From: Fomitopsis serialis
Lineage: Eukaryota > Basidiomycota > Agaricomycetes > Polyporales > Fomitopsidaceae
Direction: 5' to 3'
Assembly: GCF_022376445.1 (NCBI RefSeq)
Contig: NW_025955042.1
Span: 115,372-179,371, forward strand
DNA: 64,000 nt
Positions within the stretch are counted from its first letter, which is position 1. The number at the start of each line of letters is the position of its first letter. Position numbers and translations under genes: made by a program. A model generated the notes under the pieces. The model was not told where the DNA came from and ran no database searches. It worked only from the letters and a program-made list of their open reading frames with translations. Shown one piece after another: positions 20,389 through 32,200 of the stretch.

Positions 20389-22685
20389 ATGGCTGCCACA
20401 GTCCCACACGAAGTTTATGCTCAACAGCTCGTCAAGTACGGGTGGGGCTATCCTCTCTGGGAACCTGAACCAGAGGAACCGTGGGACGAGATACTTATTG
20501 GCGATGTTGGTTATTTCGAACGTGGAGGATTTTGTCGCCTTTTCAACGCCATCGAGGACAGTGACGGTCACATACAGACCAGAAAATACCCTCCCGGAAT
20601 CGAGCGATTCGATCCCGGCCCAGATCCATCGTCATCCGTGCGCCGAAAGACGAATGCCGTCAGCGAGGGTCCACACGCGAGTGCGACTGTCCGTCGTGTC
20701 GAGATTGGAGCTGGAGTTGGATCGTAAGCAGCGAGTCTTCATAGATAACGTTCCTTTACAAGCACTAACGTCAATATCATCGATACCACATAGGCAGGGG
20801 TTGAACATTGCATTGGGGTGGGAGTGCACAGATCGACAGGGTGCCTTGGTCATTCTGGACATTCCGGGAGTTCGCGAACTCTCGCAACAGGTTGCCAAGA
20901 TGAGGACATATATGAAGGTGCATATAGATGCCTGGTGCCAATGGGCAACAGGCATTCTAGGCCTTGATATCGACATTGAAGATATCGTCTTTGTTCGAGG
21001 ATATCTCAAGACCAGTCGGTGGGCTGTGGTTTCCTTGCATGGCGACATGAAACGGGCAACACTCACCTTCAAAGGTCACTCGCCAGGCATGCCTGTCGCC
21101 GCTGCGTTCCACTTGGACATTCAGCAGGGGACAAGCGGCATGTGCGAGCATCGCATAGGGCCGGATTACAGGCCCAAACTCGACTTGAATAAACACTTGG
21201 GATCGCAGTCGCCAGGAGACCATGTCATTCAAGCCCAAGGACTAGACGTACGAAGCAAAAAGAAGAAAGGCAAGGGTCGTGTGGACGGTGTTTCTCAACA
21301 AATTAAGAGAGAGGAGCAGTATCCCGCAGACCAGTATCCCGCAGACCAGTGTATGTTTCTGCACTACTTCAAGCTGAAGAAGCGCCGACTGCTGCCCTCG
21401 AAGATCGAAGCTGCCGCCGAACCGCAAGACCCGTCTATGGACCGTGATGCGGAGGATGCTATGGAGGTGATAGAAGAGATTCCTGCTCGAGTGACGGTAG
21501 GAGCACGTACATCATTCCTGTTATATGTCTCACGCATGTCTTGCTATTTCAGCCATACGACCCTGTTGTTTTTATTTTGGACTACATATTGGAGGTTAGT
21601 TCATGGTCCACTTCGAATTGATCGTATCTCACAATCGAACGCAGAACTCCAAAGCGGAGGTCGCGATCGCTAGTGATTTAGACCTGATATGCTTGTGTGA
21701 GGTCCGTCGTTCTTGATCGACTCTTGGTATCATTCACTCAGGGGAGACTACAGCGTCGACCGGACAGTGAATACCCAATCCCTGATGATATACCGCGGTT
21801 TTTGGAGCAAAAACAACCTCTCATTGAAATTAAGGATGGACGTGAGCCGCGTCAAGTAATGCTGCTTAGCTGATGTTGACTATGCGCTTCACAGTTGGCA
21901 CACTGCTCTTCGATGAGGATACCGAGATGCACCTCGGCAGGCCGACCTCAGAAGAGAAGGAGGTCGCAGCGATCAGCTATGACATCGATATACCAGGAGA
22001 CACCAAAGAACCCGCCAGCTCCGGAGCGAGCGGTAACAGAAGGGGGGCCCTTAGAGCAAGCGACCCCGACCCATTAATCCCTCCAAGTATCCATGGCGAG
22101 GATAAGTGGAAGCACTCCCCATCCGTGGGTAGTGAGATCGCCGCTGGGATCGGAAACAACATGGCACAGAATGGGAATACGGCACAGACGTATCCCGATG
22201 TGTATGTACCGCTTGATTCTCCCTTCGGCAATACATTTTCTACGACGTGAGCACCTCCTAACTCCTGCCGTCGCATCATCATACTTACTCACTGCCCGGC
22301 ATACAGGGAACGACCCGTCTCGCCCGTCGCGGTGAACACAGCCGCGCCCGCGCCCGCGCCCACCATCTGCTTCTTCGGCGGACCGTGCCCTCACCCCGCG
22401 CCAGATGCTCTCCGCCAGACTCCGGTCCCTGCCAATGCGATGAAGCGCCACCTCGAAGAGTGCCACAACCTGACTCAGGACCGCACGGGTAGGTTCATCT
22501 GCGAGTGGGGCGACGCGGACAAGCCGGCGTGCGGGACGGACCTCAAAGGCTTGGGTGCACTCGCGAAGCACATCGCAACGGTGCATTTGCGGTCGTCCCA
22601 GGTCCGCTGTAAGCGATGTGGGATGCTGTTCTCGAGGCGGGACAGCGAGAGGCATAAGGAGGACAGCAGGTGTTCACTTCGTTGA
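20389..22685 (+). CDS. Unnamed agaricomycete family with C-terminal zinc finger
   Basis: Seven exons are inferred: 20389-20723, 20794-21496, 21553-21594, 21645-21701, 21742-21841, 21895-22246 and 22307-22685. They give 655 residues with matching phases. I know the layout from basidiomycete hypothetical proteins but have no functional name for it. The N-terminus has LVKYGWGYPLWEPEPEEPW and IGDVGYFERGGFCRLFNAI. A second region runs LGWECTDRQGALVILDIPG to IVFVRGYLKTSRWAV. A third contains DQCMFLHYFKLKKRRLLPSK, then PYDPVVFILDYILE and EVAIASDLDL. The tail has MKRHLEECH and a finger CKRCGMLFSRRDSERH. The finger suggests nucleic-acid binding, which is inference. The 3' half (from 21168) is the right arm of the inverted duplication. 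Confidence 0.8.
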
Positions 22686-22912
22686 GAGCCCCCACGTTTC
22701 TGTGTTCGTTCCGTGAGTCAAGTATGAGTACTAGTACTTGAATGACGGTTTTATGAGTGAAGGATTCGTGGACAAATACTTACCGGTAAGCTGTCTTACT
22801 TTTGCGCGACTTAGACAGCTCTCCCCGTGGATCGGACTTTCTGGCTTGGAGAGCCTGATGCCCTGAGCCCCGCGGTGAACGCTACCCGTGACGAGATGAC
22901 ACCCTTCACGTG
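21168..22912 (+). repeat. Right arm of the 1.75-kb inverted duplication
   Basis: This matches 11396-13168 in reverse orientation. It covers the 3' half of the zinc-finger-family gene plus about 225 bp beyond its stop, including a taccggtaag motif and a fragment of F-box 3' sequence. Confidence 0.88.
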
Positions 22913-24049
22913 CGCCGGGGATCGCTTGCCCAGCAGCGAGCGAGGGACTTGGCTTTGAGGAGGTCCCAACGACCTTGAGATTGTTGGTAGAATCGCTCAT
23001 GGTGCTGATCATCGCGAATCCAAGCTGTCGGTTTGCATGTACACGATTGTCCTGCGCACTGACGATGAACTCACTACTGACGCTGAACCGGTAATGCAAT
23101 TTGGTACAGTAGTGCAAAATGTCCGATTTCCGTGTTGCACGTAGGATCACTGCACACAGAAAAACTACATGGTATTGCCACATACTGCCTTACTATGCTC
23201 CCAGATGCACTAAGAGCTACCTGCTCTCTGCACCTCAGGAAAAATCGTAAGGTGCATTTAGGGCGCCTATTTTGCCGCGCCAGTTTTGGCGGGCGAAAGC
23301 AGTCGCTCGTTTGCAGGTGTACAGACAGCATGTTCCCGTCCTCCGTCTGGCCTTGAGATATTTGATAGTGTGCTCAAGATGTATAAAAGTGAATGTAGCG
23401 GGCCGAAACCTGAAATTTCTTTGTGTCGCGGGTGCAGGACAGTAATGCAAACGCGTTTGCATTACCGGTTCAGCGTCAGTACAGGTTTCTCCCAGCCACG
23501 TATGCACTCGACATCCCGCCGATGGGCCGTCAGTCTACTTCGATTGGAAATTGGAATCAACATCGCCGTCGCGACGTGCTCCGAGGTATTTATAGCTGAA
23601 CTCGGCGGCGAATATTTCTCAGCAGCCGTGCAGGCACTCGTCATATGCGGAGATGTCGACGGCAACAGCTGGTGTCGACTGCTCGCCGCCTTCCCACATC
23701 TCGAGCATCTCGAGGTCGTGGTGAATGTTTGTGGCATATGCACCCGAGTCCCACCTGCTCTCGCGCCGATCCTAGCTGGTGTTCCCTGCGCGCGGCTGCG
23801 CGCGTCGACGTCGATGGTCGGACCATGCTCGATGCTCTCCGTGCGGTGCTGCGAGAACGTACCGAGGCTGAACTTGCAGGGGGCTGTCGCCGCTTGCAGA
23901 CCCTTCGCCTTGTAGTGGAACCCCCGAAACCAACTTCGCGGGTAGACGGAAACTCTGTTTTTGACGCGGCTTCGTCTACGACAGATGCCAACTATAGGTT
24001 GCCCGATGACTTTGAGGAGATCAAGATGGATCTAGAGTCTCTCATGTAA
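22871..24049 (+). pseudogene. Relics of family B F-box 3' ends
   Basis: Two fragments are visible. At 22871-23010 the frames give NATRDEM, PFTCAGDRLPSSE and GFEEVPTTL, matching the C-terminus of the intact gene at 18.2 kb. At about 23560-24049 the frames give SAAVQALVICGDVD, FPHLEHLEVVVNV and then, after a shift, LRLVVEP and YRLPDDFEEIKMDLESL. These follow the order of the same family's last 150 residues. No F-box or intact frame remains. Confidence 0.65.
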
Positions 24050-24489
24050 GGACCGTATCAATGTCGTCCAGTGGTGACGATGCTCTAACCGGCCCGCAGC
24101 ATGTGTCAGGCGTAGCGCATGCCAGCCTGTGTTCCGCGTCAACGGAGGTTCAAGACAGATTGAAACGATTCATTCTCACCGGAAAACGACACCGAGATCA
24201 CGTTTTCCGAGTCGCCACATTGTCATCTTCAAAGGGTTCGTCTGGCACTCGAGTGCCAGAAAACGCGACGCGGAACGAACTGTACATCGGTCACTGACTC
24301 ACTGCACAAGCTTTGCAGCTACATATACGTATACGCTAGGCGGTGGAGAGCACACCAGTGGCACGGTATAGCATGCACGTCTTCGTCAATAGCAAGCGCT
24401 TGAGGGACTGGTGAGTCTTCATCCGGCTCTTAAACCACTCCGTACCCACCGGACTTAGCATTCGAACCAGTGCCTCATCAGGCGAGAGG
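24050..24489. other. 5' flank of family A copy 3
   Basis: No gene was recognised. The last 80 bases before 24490 (around gagtcttcatccggctct and gcattcgaaccag) resemble, in reverse orientation, the sequence just upstream of the decayed copy at 11311-11395. Confidence 0.55.
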
Positions 24490-25590
24490 ATGCCTTCGCT
24501 GTTGTCGCTGCCAGCAGACATTCAATTGTCTCTCCCTTTCTACCTTCGCGACATCGAGGGCTTCATCAACCTCGCTGCAACGTGTCGCCCTCTCCACGAA
24601 CTGTCCCTACATACCTCGCTTCGGACCATCCTTCACCTGCCTGGCTGTTGCGGCATCGAGGATCTTCTTCCGGCCCGACCCACGCTTCCTTGCAGCCGCT
24701 ACGGCCCGTCAAGTCGGCGAATGGGCCTCCCTCTCGTCCGCCAACACCGCCGAGCTCCGTCTCGCCTTCCGCAAGGGCTTCGAAGGCCTCCACTCGAGCA
24801 CGCGGGCCTCACGCAGGAGCGCATCCGCGAGCTCTACGAGATGCGCTTCTCGACGATCAATCCCGTGACGGACCTCATCGACAAGTGCATCGGCGTGCAG
24901 TGGTGGTCCACGCCCAATTTCTGGGAAGGCGCCGTCGACGACGCGTGGACGATCGACGTCGACGCGCCCGACATCCTCTTCTACCTCGTCACGTACGGCG
25001 AGCTGTTCGCACCCGCGTTCGACGCCTTTCTCGATACGGGCGTGGTGCCGGAGACGCTCGACGTCGCTACGAGGCTAGAATTCATCAAGTACTGCGTGCC
25101 GGATTGGCGCTGCTGGGAGTTGCAGCATCCGCGTAGTCCGCATTGGGGCGTTGTGGTGGATGCGCGCAGGGCTGTCGAGTCCGTCGGGCCCTACACCCCT
25201 AACGCGGACGGCATCGCGGGCAACATTTCCACGGAAGTCGCAAACCGCCCGAACCAGTGGGGGCTCAGGCACCTGCTGCGTAGCTCGCGATGGAACCCCT
25301 CGTGGTCCGGAGTGCGCGCGGCCGTAGGGGGCGATTTCGAGGTGGGGTGGAAGCAGGACTTGTGGTGGGCCATCGTGATGTGCCAGGGCCTCGAGGGCCT
25401 CAAGATGATCAGACCAGGAGACCTCGGGCCGTGAAGGGAACGATTGGCTGCCTGGAGAGCTAGAATCGCGGCAATGCCGGCGAGTCAGAGGCCCGACAAG
25501 GTCAAGGTTCATGAGTGGGAAACCTACGTATTCCCTGACCTCATCAAGGATGTGGATATCACAACGGGCAGGGTGAGACCTGTTGCGTGA
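24490..25590 (+). pseudogene. F-box-like family A copy 3, decayed
   Basis: A frame stays open from 24490 to 25434, but its residues about 54-100 are out of register with the family. A 4-base duplication (cctg) near 24640 shifts the frame. A second change near 24790, which also loses part of the LELALEHAGL segment, shifts it back. In the other frame the missing segment is plain (VAASRIFFRPDPRFLAAA). At 25432-25434 a Trp codon of the conserved LGPWRE position reads TGA. Downstream the family sequence continues in frame (ERLAAWRARIAAMPA, ETYVFPDL) to a stop at 25590. A truncated protein with a scrambled centre could still be made. Confidence 0.8.
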
Positions 25591-26547
25591 ATTCAGAACA
25601 TAGACCGACGGGTTTGAGTGCAGTGTACTGAGAGGTCAGGTTAGATTAGATGTTTTGCAGAAGATCTTGAGCTCCTTCGTACACTTGTGTACAAATCAGC
25701 CACCGCATGAATGAACTGCATGCCATCCCCAAGGATGTCTGAAGCCTGTGAGAGCGTGACAGTATCCCGCCGATGAGTACAGCTAATAGTCATAGTGACT
25801 CGGCATTTCAGTCGATCACTTTGACCACGTACATGGCTCGGCCAAGCAAACACGACGTGCGATAGTGGCCTTCGGTGTGTTGGCAGATATCTGTGCATAT
25901 GATACAACACTGCCTGACTACTGGTGGCAACACTTGTACGCCCACTGCACAAATGCTCACTCTCGGGCTTGGCCCGATGACTGACCGATGATAATGCCAT
26001 GCCAGTGCTATCGCAGACGCAGCGTATACGCACATTTTGTGATTTGCACAGCAAAAGAAGCAGGTAGGCCCATCTTCGCCTCGTGGGCACGTAGGGGTCG
26101 AGAGGCTTCCGCTCCAAGAGCGGGTGCTCAGCCGGGATCATCCCGAGGTCCAGCTGAAGCCAGCTGAGTCCTCTCCATGATGAGGCGCTAACGAGTTACC
26201 CAACGAGTGTCTTGCCGTCAACACTCTCCAATTCTGTGAGGGGAGGCCAGGTACTCGCGCCGCTCGAGGCCATCCGATACCTGTGTGCGCTTCGCCCAAG
26301 CTTCGCCAGACTGCTTCGTTTGCTGTGCCCGATTGAGCGGATCAACGTCAGTCTATATTGTTCATCCTCTCACCGGACAGCCACGCTACTTACGAGCATT
26401 GAATAAATGGTGGATCCGACTCCGAGATAATACTTCAGTCAAATCCCCGACTGCAGACATACGACGAGTCACTGGTGCGTCTTGGCTAAATTTAGTATCT
26501 GCCCACTAACCTGATGAGACTCACCTCGCCAGTTCATAGGAGAAAGC
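25591..26547. other. Intergenic between family A copies 3 and 4
   Basis: No gene was recognised. The last 100 bases are the likely promoter of copy 4. Confidence 0.55.
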
Positions 26548-27645
26548 ATGGCCGCTCAACCTTCTCTATCGTCACTCCCGGCAGATATCCATCTGTCTCT
26601 GCCTCTCTACCTTCGCGACATTGAAGACTTCATCAACCTCGCCGCGACGTGCCGTCTGCATCACGAGTTGTCCCTACAAGCCTCGCCTCGAACGATCCTC
26701 CACCTCGCGGCTGCCGCGTCGCGGGTATTCTTCCGACCTGACCCACACTTCCTCGTCACTGCCACGGCCCGTCAAGTGAGCGAATGGGCGTCCCTCTCGT
26801 CCGAGCACACCGCCGAGCTCCGTACCGCCTTCCGCAAGGGCATGGAAGGCCTCTTAGAGCTCGCCCTCAAGCACGCGGGCTTGACGATGGAGCGCATCCG
26901 CGAGCTGCACGAAATGCGCTTCTCGACGATCAACCCCGTCGTAGACCTCATCGACAAGTGCGTCGGCGAGCAGTGGTACAACACGCCGAACTTCTGGAAC
27001 GGCGGCGTCGACGACGCGTGGACGATCGACGCGGACCCGCCCGAGACCTTCTTCCACCTCGTCACGTACGGCGAGCTCTTCGCGCCCGCGTTCGACGCGT
27101 TCCTCGAGACCGGCGCGGTGCCCGAGGCGATGGACGTCGACACGCGCCTCGAGTTCGTCAAGTACTGCATTCCAGACTGGGCGTGCTATCATTGTCAGGA
27201 ATCTGCGGACGGGAGCACTGTCGACCCGCGCCGGGCTGTTGAGGCTGTCGGGGTTTATGCACCCTTCCTGGACGAAAACTCGGGCCAAAAGTTCCAAGAG
27301 CACATGAACCAACTTGGGCTTGCACATCTCTTGAGAAGCACGAGATGGAACCCTTCTTGGACGGAGGTGCGCGCGGCGGCTGGAGGAGACTTCGAGGAGG
27401 AGTGGAAGCAGGATTTGTGGTGGGCCATTGTGATGTGCCAGGGCTTCGATGGCATGGCGATGATCAAGCCGGGAGGCCAAGCACGGTCGAGGGAGCGTTT
27501 GGCTGCGTGGAGAGCAAGGATAGAAGGCCTGGTTGTTGACTCGGAGCCTGGCAAGATCAGAGTTGGGCGGCAAGTAACGTATGTGTTCCCCGACCTGAAG
27601 GGCGATCTGAACATCTTGACTAGTGGGTATGTTTCTGGTACATAG
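26548..27645 (+). CDS. F-box-like protein, family A copy 4 (intact)
   Basis: This is a single-exon gene of 365 residues with all family blocks in frame: SLPADIHLSLPLYLRD (F-box-like start), RTILHLAAAASRVFFRP, MRFSTINPVVDLIDKC, EQWYNTPNFWNGGVDD, FVKYCIPDWACYHCQ, WKQDLWWAIVMCQG and YVFPDLKGDL. The C-x-x-C in ACYHCQ is shared with copy 5 but altered in copy 1. Its end (SGYVSGT) is identical to that of the gene at 51.2 kb, suggesting that these two are closest. The function is inferred only from the F-box-like start. Confidence 0.82.
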   Translation: MAAQPSLSSLPADIHLSLPLYLRDIEDFINLAATCRLHHELSLQASPRTILHLAAAASRVFFRPDPHFLVTATARQVSEWASLSSEHTAELRTAFRKGMEGLLELALKHAGLTMERIRELHEMRFSTINPVVDLIDKCVGEQWYNTPNFWNGGVDDAWTIDADPPETFFHLVTYGELFAPAFDAFLETGAVPEAMDVDTRLEFVKYCIPDWACYHCQESADGSTVDPRRAVEAVGVYAPFLDENSGQKFQEHMNQLGLAHLLRSTRWNPSWTEVRAAAGGDFEEEWKQDLWWAIVMCQGFDGMAMIKPGGQARSRERLAAWRARIEGLVVDSEPGKIRVGRQVTYVFPDLKGDLNILTSGYVSGT

Positions 27646-27886
27646 CGGTGTACATACGCTCCAGTTCCAGACGTTAAAAGACGTGGTGTGTAAGAGCAAG
27701 AACGAGATGGATTCAGCAGCGGCTGAAGGGTTTGTCGCGGTCACATGACTGGGCGCCAGCACGACCATGAATGTACCCGCACTTGCCTCTTGCTTGCCAC
27801 AGCCGCCCATCCACGCATAGGTTCGACCCAAACCTCTCACGCGGTAAACCCTCGTAAAAATCACTCGCTATCCATTGTCACCCGCT

Positions 27887-28615
27887 ATGCCCAAGTGCGC
27901 GAACCCGCTCTTCCTGCGATGGGTGAAAGCCTTCCACGACGAGAAGGACTACCGAAAGCGCGGCGGCCCCCCACGCGCGACGGGCTACGAAAACGCGATT
28001 CGTGCGCTCGAGGTGTGCACGCAGAGGTTTGAGCACCCTGTCGACATGCGCGGGAAGGTCACCGGTGTGGGCCCGACGACGATCGAGAGGTTGTCCCTAC
28101 CGCCGTGGGTACTATATGCGCGCTGACTGCTTTGTCTTCTCGTTGTGTGTTTGGGCAGGCTAACAGAGAAGCTGGAGGAGTACTGTGACAGGAAGGGTTT
28201 GCCTATGCCAGAGCCGGCACCGAAACGTACGACACCCGCATATATCCCATATTCGATCAGCCCGCCCAGCTGTATGCTTACGCTTGTCGTTTGTACAGCT
28301 GTTCGCGGCCGTAAAGCAGCGGCTGCCAAACCTAAGGCCCCTTCCAAAGCTAAAGCCGAGAAGAAAGTCGACACAGACGACGAAGACTTCGCGCCTGCCT
28401 CGGGTTCGACAAAGAGGAAACGGGCACCGCGCAAGGCAGCCGCGCCGAAGCCGAAGGTCAAGGCCGAAGAAGACGATGAGCACGACTCCGACTCCGACTT
28501 CGAGGACGACGTGATAGTGGTTTCGCCGCCGCCCAAGAAGCGTGCTAGGCGGACGTCGAAGAAGGCGCAGCCCGACGTCGAAATTGAGATTCGCGAGGTC
28601 GACTCGGATTATTGA
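27887..28615 (+). CDS. Short protein with the Mus81 N-terminal domain only
   Basis: Three exons are inferred: 27887-28089, 28159-28226 and 28299-28615, giving 195 residues. Residues 1-90 match the N-terminal helix-hairpin-helix domain of the Mus81 crossover-junction endonuclease: CANPLFLRWVKAFHDE, GVGPTTIERL, and TEKLEEYCDRKGLPMPEP. Full-length Mus81 has about 600 residues with an ERCC4 nuclease and a second helix-hairpin-helix domain. Neither is here. The product instead ends in a Lys/Ala-rich then acidic tail (DDEDFAP, SDSDFEDDVIVVSPPPKK) with a likely nuclear localisation signal (KKRARRTSKK). The next gene on the right is on the other strand. It could bind Slx4 or DNA without cutting. The first intron donor (GTTGTC) is weak. 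Confidence 0.82.
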
Positions 28616-29219
28616 ATCCCACTTACTGCGTAATCCCCTTGCAGGAGGTGGTGTTGTTTTCTTTCTGGCTGTACTCGTGTTTCGATGAAAGCGTATTGTT
28701 CTGGTCATCTCTAGATGCTTCATGTACCAAACAGTCTCGTATCTGAGTAGTTGCCGTTCGTATATTTGCAGATGTGCATATTGGTCCGGTGCTTGTCATG
28801 TACCTCACAAACGATCTCTAAAACCATCCCGATCTGCTAGGGCAGACAAGTCGTCATACAAGCATACTATCGACGGTCGCGTAACATCGTAGACCGGTAC
28901 TCAGCGTACCAACGCCAACACTCGAGGATCGAAGAATATTTGGCACACCACCCGAGCTATCTGCGAAACGACCTCCATGACATTTGTTCTCGTCTAAGAA
29001 TAAGTGATAGTAGTGTAGTATGATCAGTATACACGATGCGTGGATGGCTACGATAGACATGTGAAGGCCGAAAGCGTGACGAACTAAACCAGATGCGTGA
29101 GCAAATATAAGCAGGAGCAATGCAATAACAGACGGCAAACGGTGCAGGGATGAGGGGTGAGTGTCAGTAAAGCAAAAGCCGCAAAGCGCGAGACGCAAGC
29201 ACAGAAAGCGGGAGCCCGA
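28616..29219. other. Intergenic between convergent genes
   Basis: This is the shared 3' region of the Mus81-like gene and RPO41. No ERCC4 nuclease sequence or other gene is visible on either strand. Confidence 0.65.
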
Positions 29220-32200
29220 TCACGAGAAGAAGTAGAGCGACTGCTTGATCGTGTGCACGTCGAAGTCGCCCCGCTTCGGGACAGGCGGGAGCACGCTGCC
29301 GAGGTCGAGGAGCTTCGCCTCCAGCGGGCCCACCTCGCTCGACTGCTGCAGCACCTCTCTGGCGAACTTGTCCTTCAGCCGGCGCAGCGATTTCTCTTTC
29401 GCCGGCTCCACCGCTCCCTCCGTCGCGTCCTCGTCCTTGTCCTCGCTGAGCTCCACGCAGTCAGCAGCCTCGTTTGCGTCCTCCACCGCGGCCTCATCTG
29501 CGTCCTCCGTCGCAGCCTCTTCAGATTTCTCTACAGCCGCGGCGACGTCCGCAGCGTCGGCGGACTCCATGAAGCTATGCGGGAAGGTCTTGACCTTGAT
29601 ATTGCCGGGCGTGACACCGTACCTCTGAAGGACCTTGCCCCACTTGAGAGCACTGAACGGAACCACATAGCCCTTGTAGCGCTCGAGGAACTAGCCTCTA
29701 AGTCAGCGACGAGCTCAGAGCCATTTCCGCGCCGAATACGCACCTCATTGTATAGCCGCTCCAAGACGTTCGAGGAATGCAGCGCGATGAACGTGTCCCT
29801 GATGACCGTGGACATTTGATCGATCGTGCCGGCGTGCGTCCAATACGAGTCGTGAACGGACGCGAATGTCAGCCCTTGTGACTGCAAGTAGTGTTAGCAA
29901 TTAAGGCTCATCGGAAGGGAATGAGCATATAACTTACCCGACACTCCAGGGCAGTCAACATCATGTGCGTAGCGTCCAGACTATGGATGAAGTTCGGCGG
30001 GAACGCGGACGCTTGCTTCGTCGCGTTCACTGTGGACGGAGGATCAGTAAACGCCACATAGCACACTGAGAGCCAACGTACCAGCTGTAGGGATGTTGGG
30101 ATCGGAGATGTAGACACTCTGCATAGACGTGATGATCTGCTTGCGCTTCGTCGCCCTGTACGGCTGCACGATGGGCAGACCGAGCGGCGTCGTCCAGATC
30201 ACGCTCGTCATCTGCTCCTTCTTGAGCTTGACCAGCTCGGCGTCGCGGATCTCCTTCGTCATCGACGACATCGACGACTTGAGGTTCCGCACCGAGTCAT
30301 CGACTCGCTCTGGGGGAATAGACTTTGCGATCAGACGAGCACAGATGTTCAACCATTCCTGGATGTCCTTCGCGCCCTTGAACAGATCGCCGATGCATCC
30401 GAGGACCTGGCGAAGACGTATGTCAGCCTCAGCCATGATGATCACACACAGGTTGACTCACCAGCTTCGCCAAGTAGGAAGCTGCTAGCCAGCACTCCTC
30501 GGGAGCGATATCTCCCCTCTCCTTCAACTGTTTCTCGATCTGATCGCGAGCACCGACGAACGTCACACCGTATACGGTGGTCATAACCTACCACCACACG
30601 CATCAGCGACAAGGCCCACGACGCTCCAAGACCACTTACCGTTTGCTTGACCACCTTTCGCGAGACCTTGCCCTTGAGCATGACCGCATACTTATGCCCC
30701 GCCTCGATGCCCTCGTCAATCTGCACCCCGACCATGTTCGCGACGTACGTATACACGTCCGACGGCCGATCCGTCACGCCGAGGTTCACCTGGTTCGCGC
30801 CCGCCGCGTCCCCGCCGAGCGCCGCGTAGTGCTGCAGCCCGTTGCACGTCCCGTCCTGGTGCACGGGCAGCGCGCACTCGTACGCGAGCGGGTCGGACGC
30901 GTCCAGCGCATTCCGGAGCTCCATGCACGTCGCGAGACATTGCCAGGGGTCGTCGGCCTTCGTCCACCACCGCCGGCCCTTCATTCCGAGGTCAGCGAGC
31001 CTGTCTGCGAACGACGCAGAGACGGACTTACAGCAATTGGATTCTCGGCACTGTCGTAGATCTCATCGAGACGTTCGTGCACCCACTGCACCCGCTCGTC
31101 AAAGTTCGCCTTGTCGTAGCCATACAGACCGGCCAAGTGAATCTTGAGCCATCGCAATCCCGACTCGCCAAGCGGCTTCTTATCGGCGAACAAAAGCAGG
31201 CCACGACTCAAATCGTCGCCGATGTGGCTGAGATGGGGAGGTAGGGGGTATGCACGCCCACGGAAGTCGACGTTGTGCGGGAAATAAATCGTATCGCCCA
31301 GGAACTGTAGAAGCAAGAGTCAGCATCAGCGCGGCGAATATGCCGGATCGACACTTACCGTACGCGCGATTTCGATCTTGTAGTTGACATCGCACCGCTT
31401 GGAGTGGTTGTTCGCCTTGTCGACCGTGTGCGCCTTCAGCCTCGTCAGGTACGCGACGCGAGCCTTCGGGTCGGTCTCCACGTTTGGCGGCCTCTCAGGC
31501 TCGGGCGTGTCGTGGATGACTGGAGGAATCTTACAGAAGCGTTCACCTGAGTTCCACACTTCAAGTACGACGTCGAAAACTTGGCGGTTGATCTGCCAAG
31601 GCGTGCTCCCGAGGATGTCAAGACTCGTATACAGAAGCTCGAGGTTGCCCAGACTCGACGCGCGGCGGAGGTAGCTCTGCTGCTCCTGGCTATCCTTGAA
31701 TCGCATCGCCCATGCTGTCATGAGATATCAGGTCCCAGCTCAGCTGCGATTTACGAAACCAGAAACACTTACTCTTGTTGTAGACGTAGCCGCCCTGGTC
31801 TGGGCCGAGCCACTGTTTGGGCTTGACGAGCATAGGTAAGTGACGCGGATGCAGGGTCTCCCGGATGGAGTCCTTCGCCATCTTCTCGGCGATGGCCGGG
31901 TTCAGCTTGATGACGCCGAGCTTGGTTCCGCGCAGGTATTCGTAGGAGTGGAAGAACGCAGGCTGCTCCTCGGAGCTAGCACGCGGAGTCCAATCAGCAG
32001 CTCATACATCCCAATTGTCCAGATCTACTCACTAGACCTCCCCTGTATCCTTGTCCTTCTTCGTCCGCACAACGGTGGCGATGTCCATCAAGCAGTCCAC
32101 GAGGAAACTGCCGATCTTGACCCGCACGACCTGTGTCCACTCCGACGCCCAATCTTCGGAATCTTGAACGTACTTGTGCGCCGCGAGTCGCTGCGCATGC

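Noticed and set aside
20102..21673. A single 523-codon open frame over the zinc-finger-family gene
   Set aside because: The first 690 bases of this frame are not conserved, and the true first exon (MAATVPHEV..) lies in another frame. A clear GTAAGC..ATAG intron joins them.
11396..22912. The inverted arms as the ends of a giant transposon
   Set aside because: The arm edges fall inside coding sequence, no target duplication flanks them and no transposase is encoded between them. A segmental inverted duplication fits better.
28298..28615. A histone-like or HMG protein from the Lys/Ala-rich tail of the Mus81-like gene
   Set aside because: The tail follows in frame, with matching phase, from the Mus81 N-terminal domain and has no HMG or histone fold motif.
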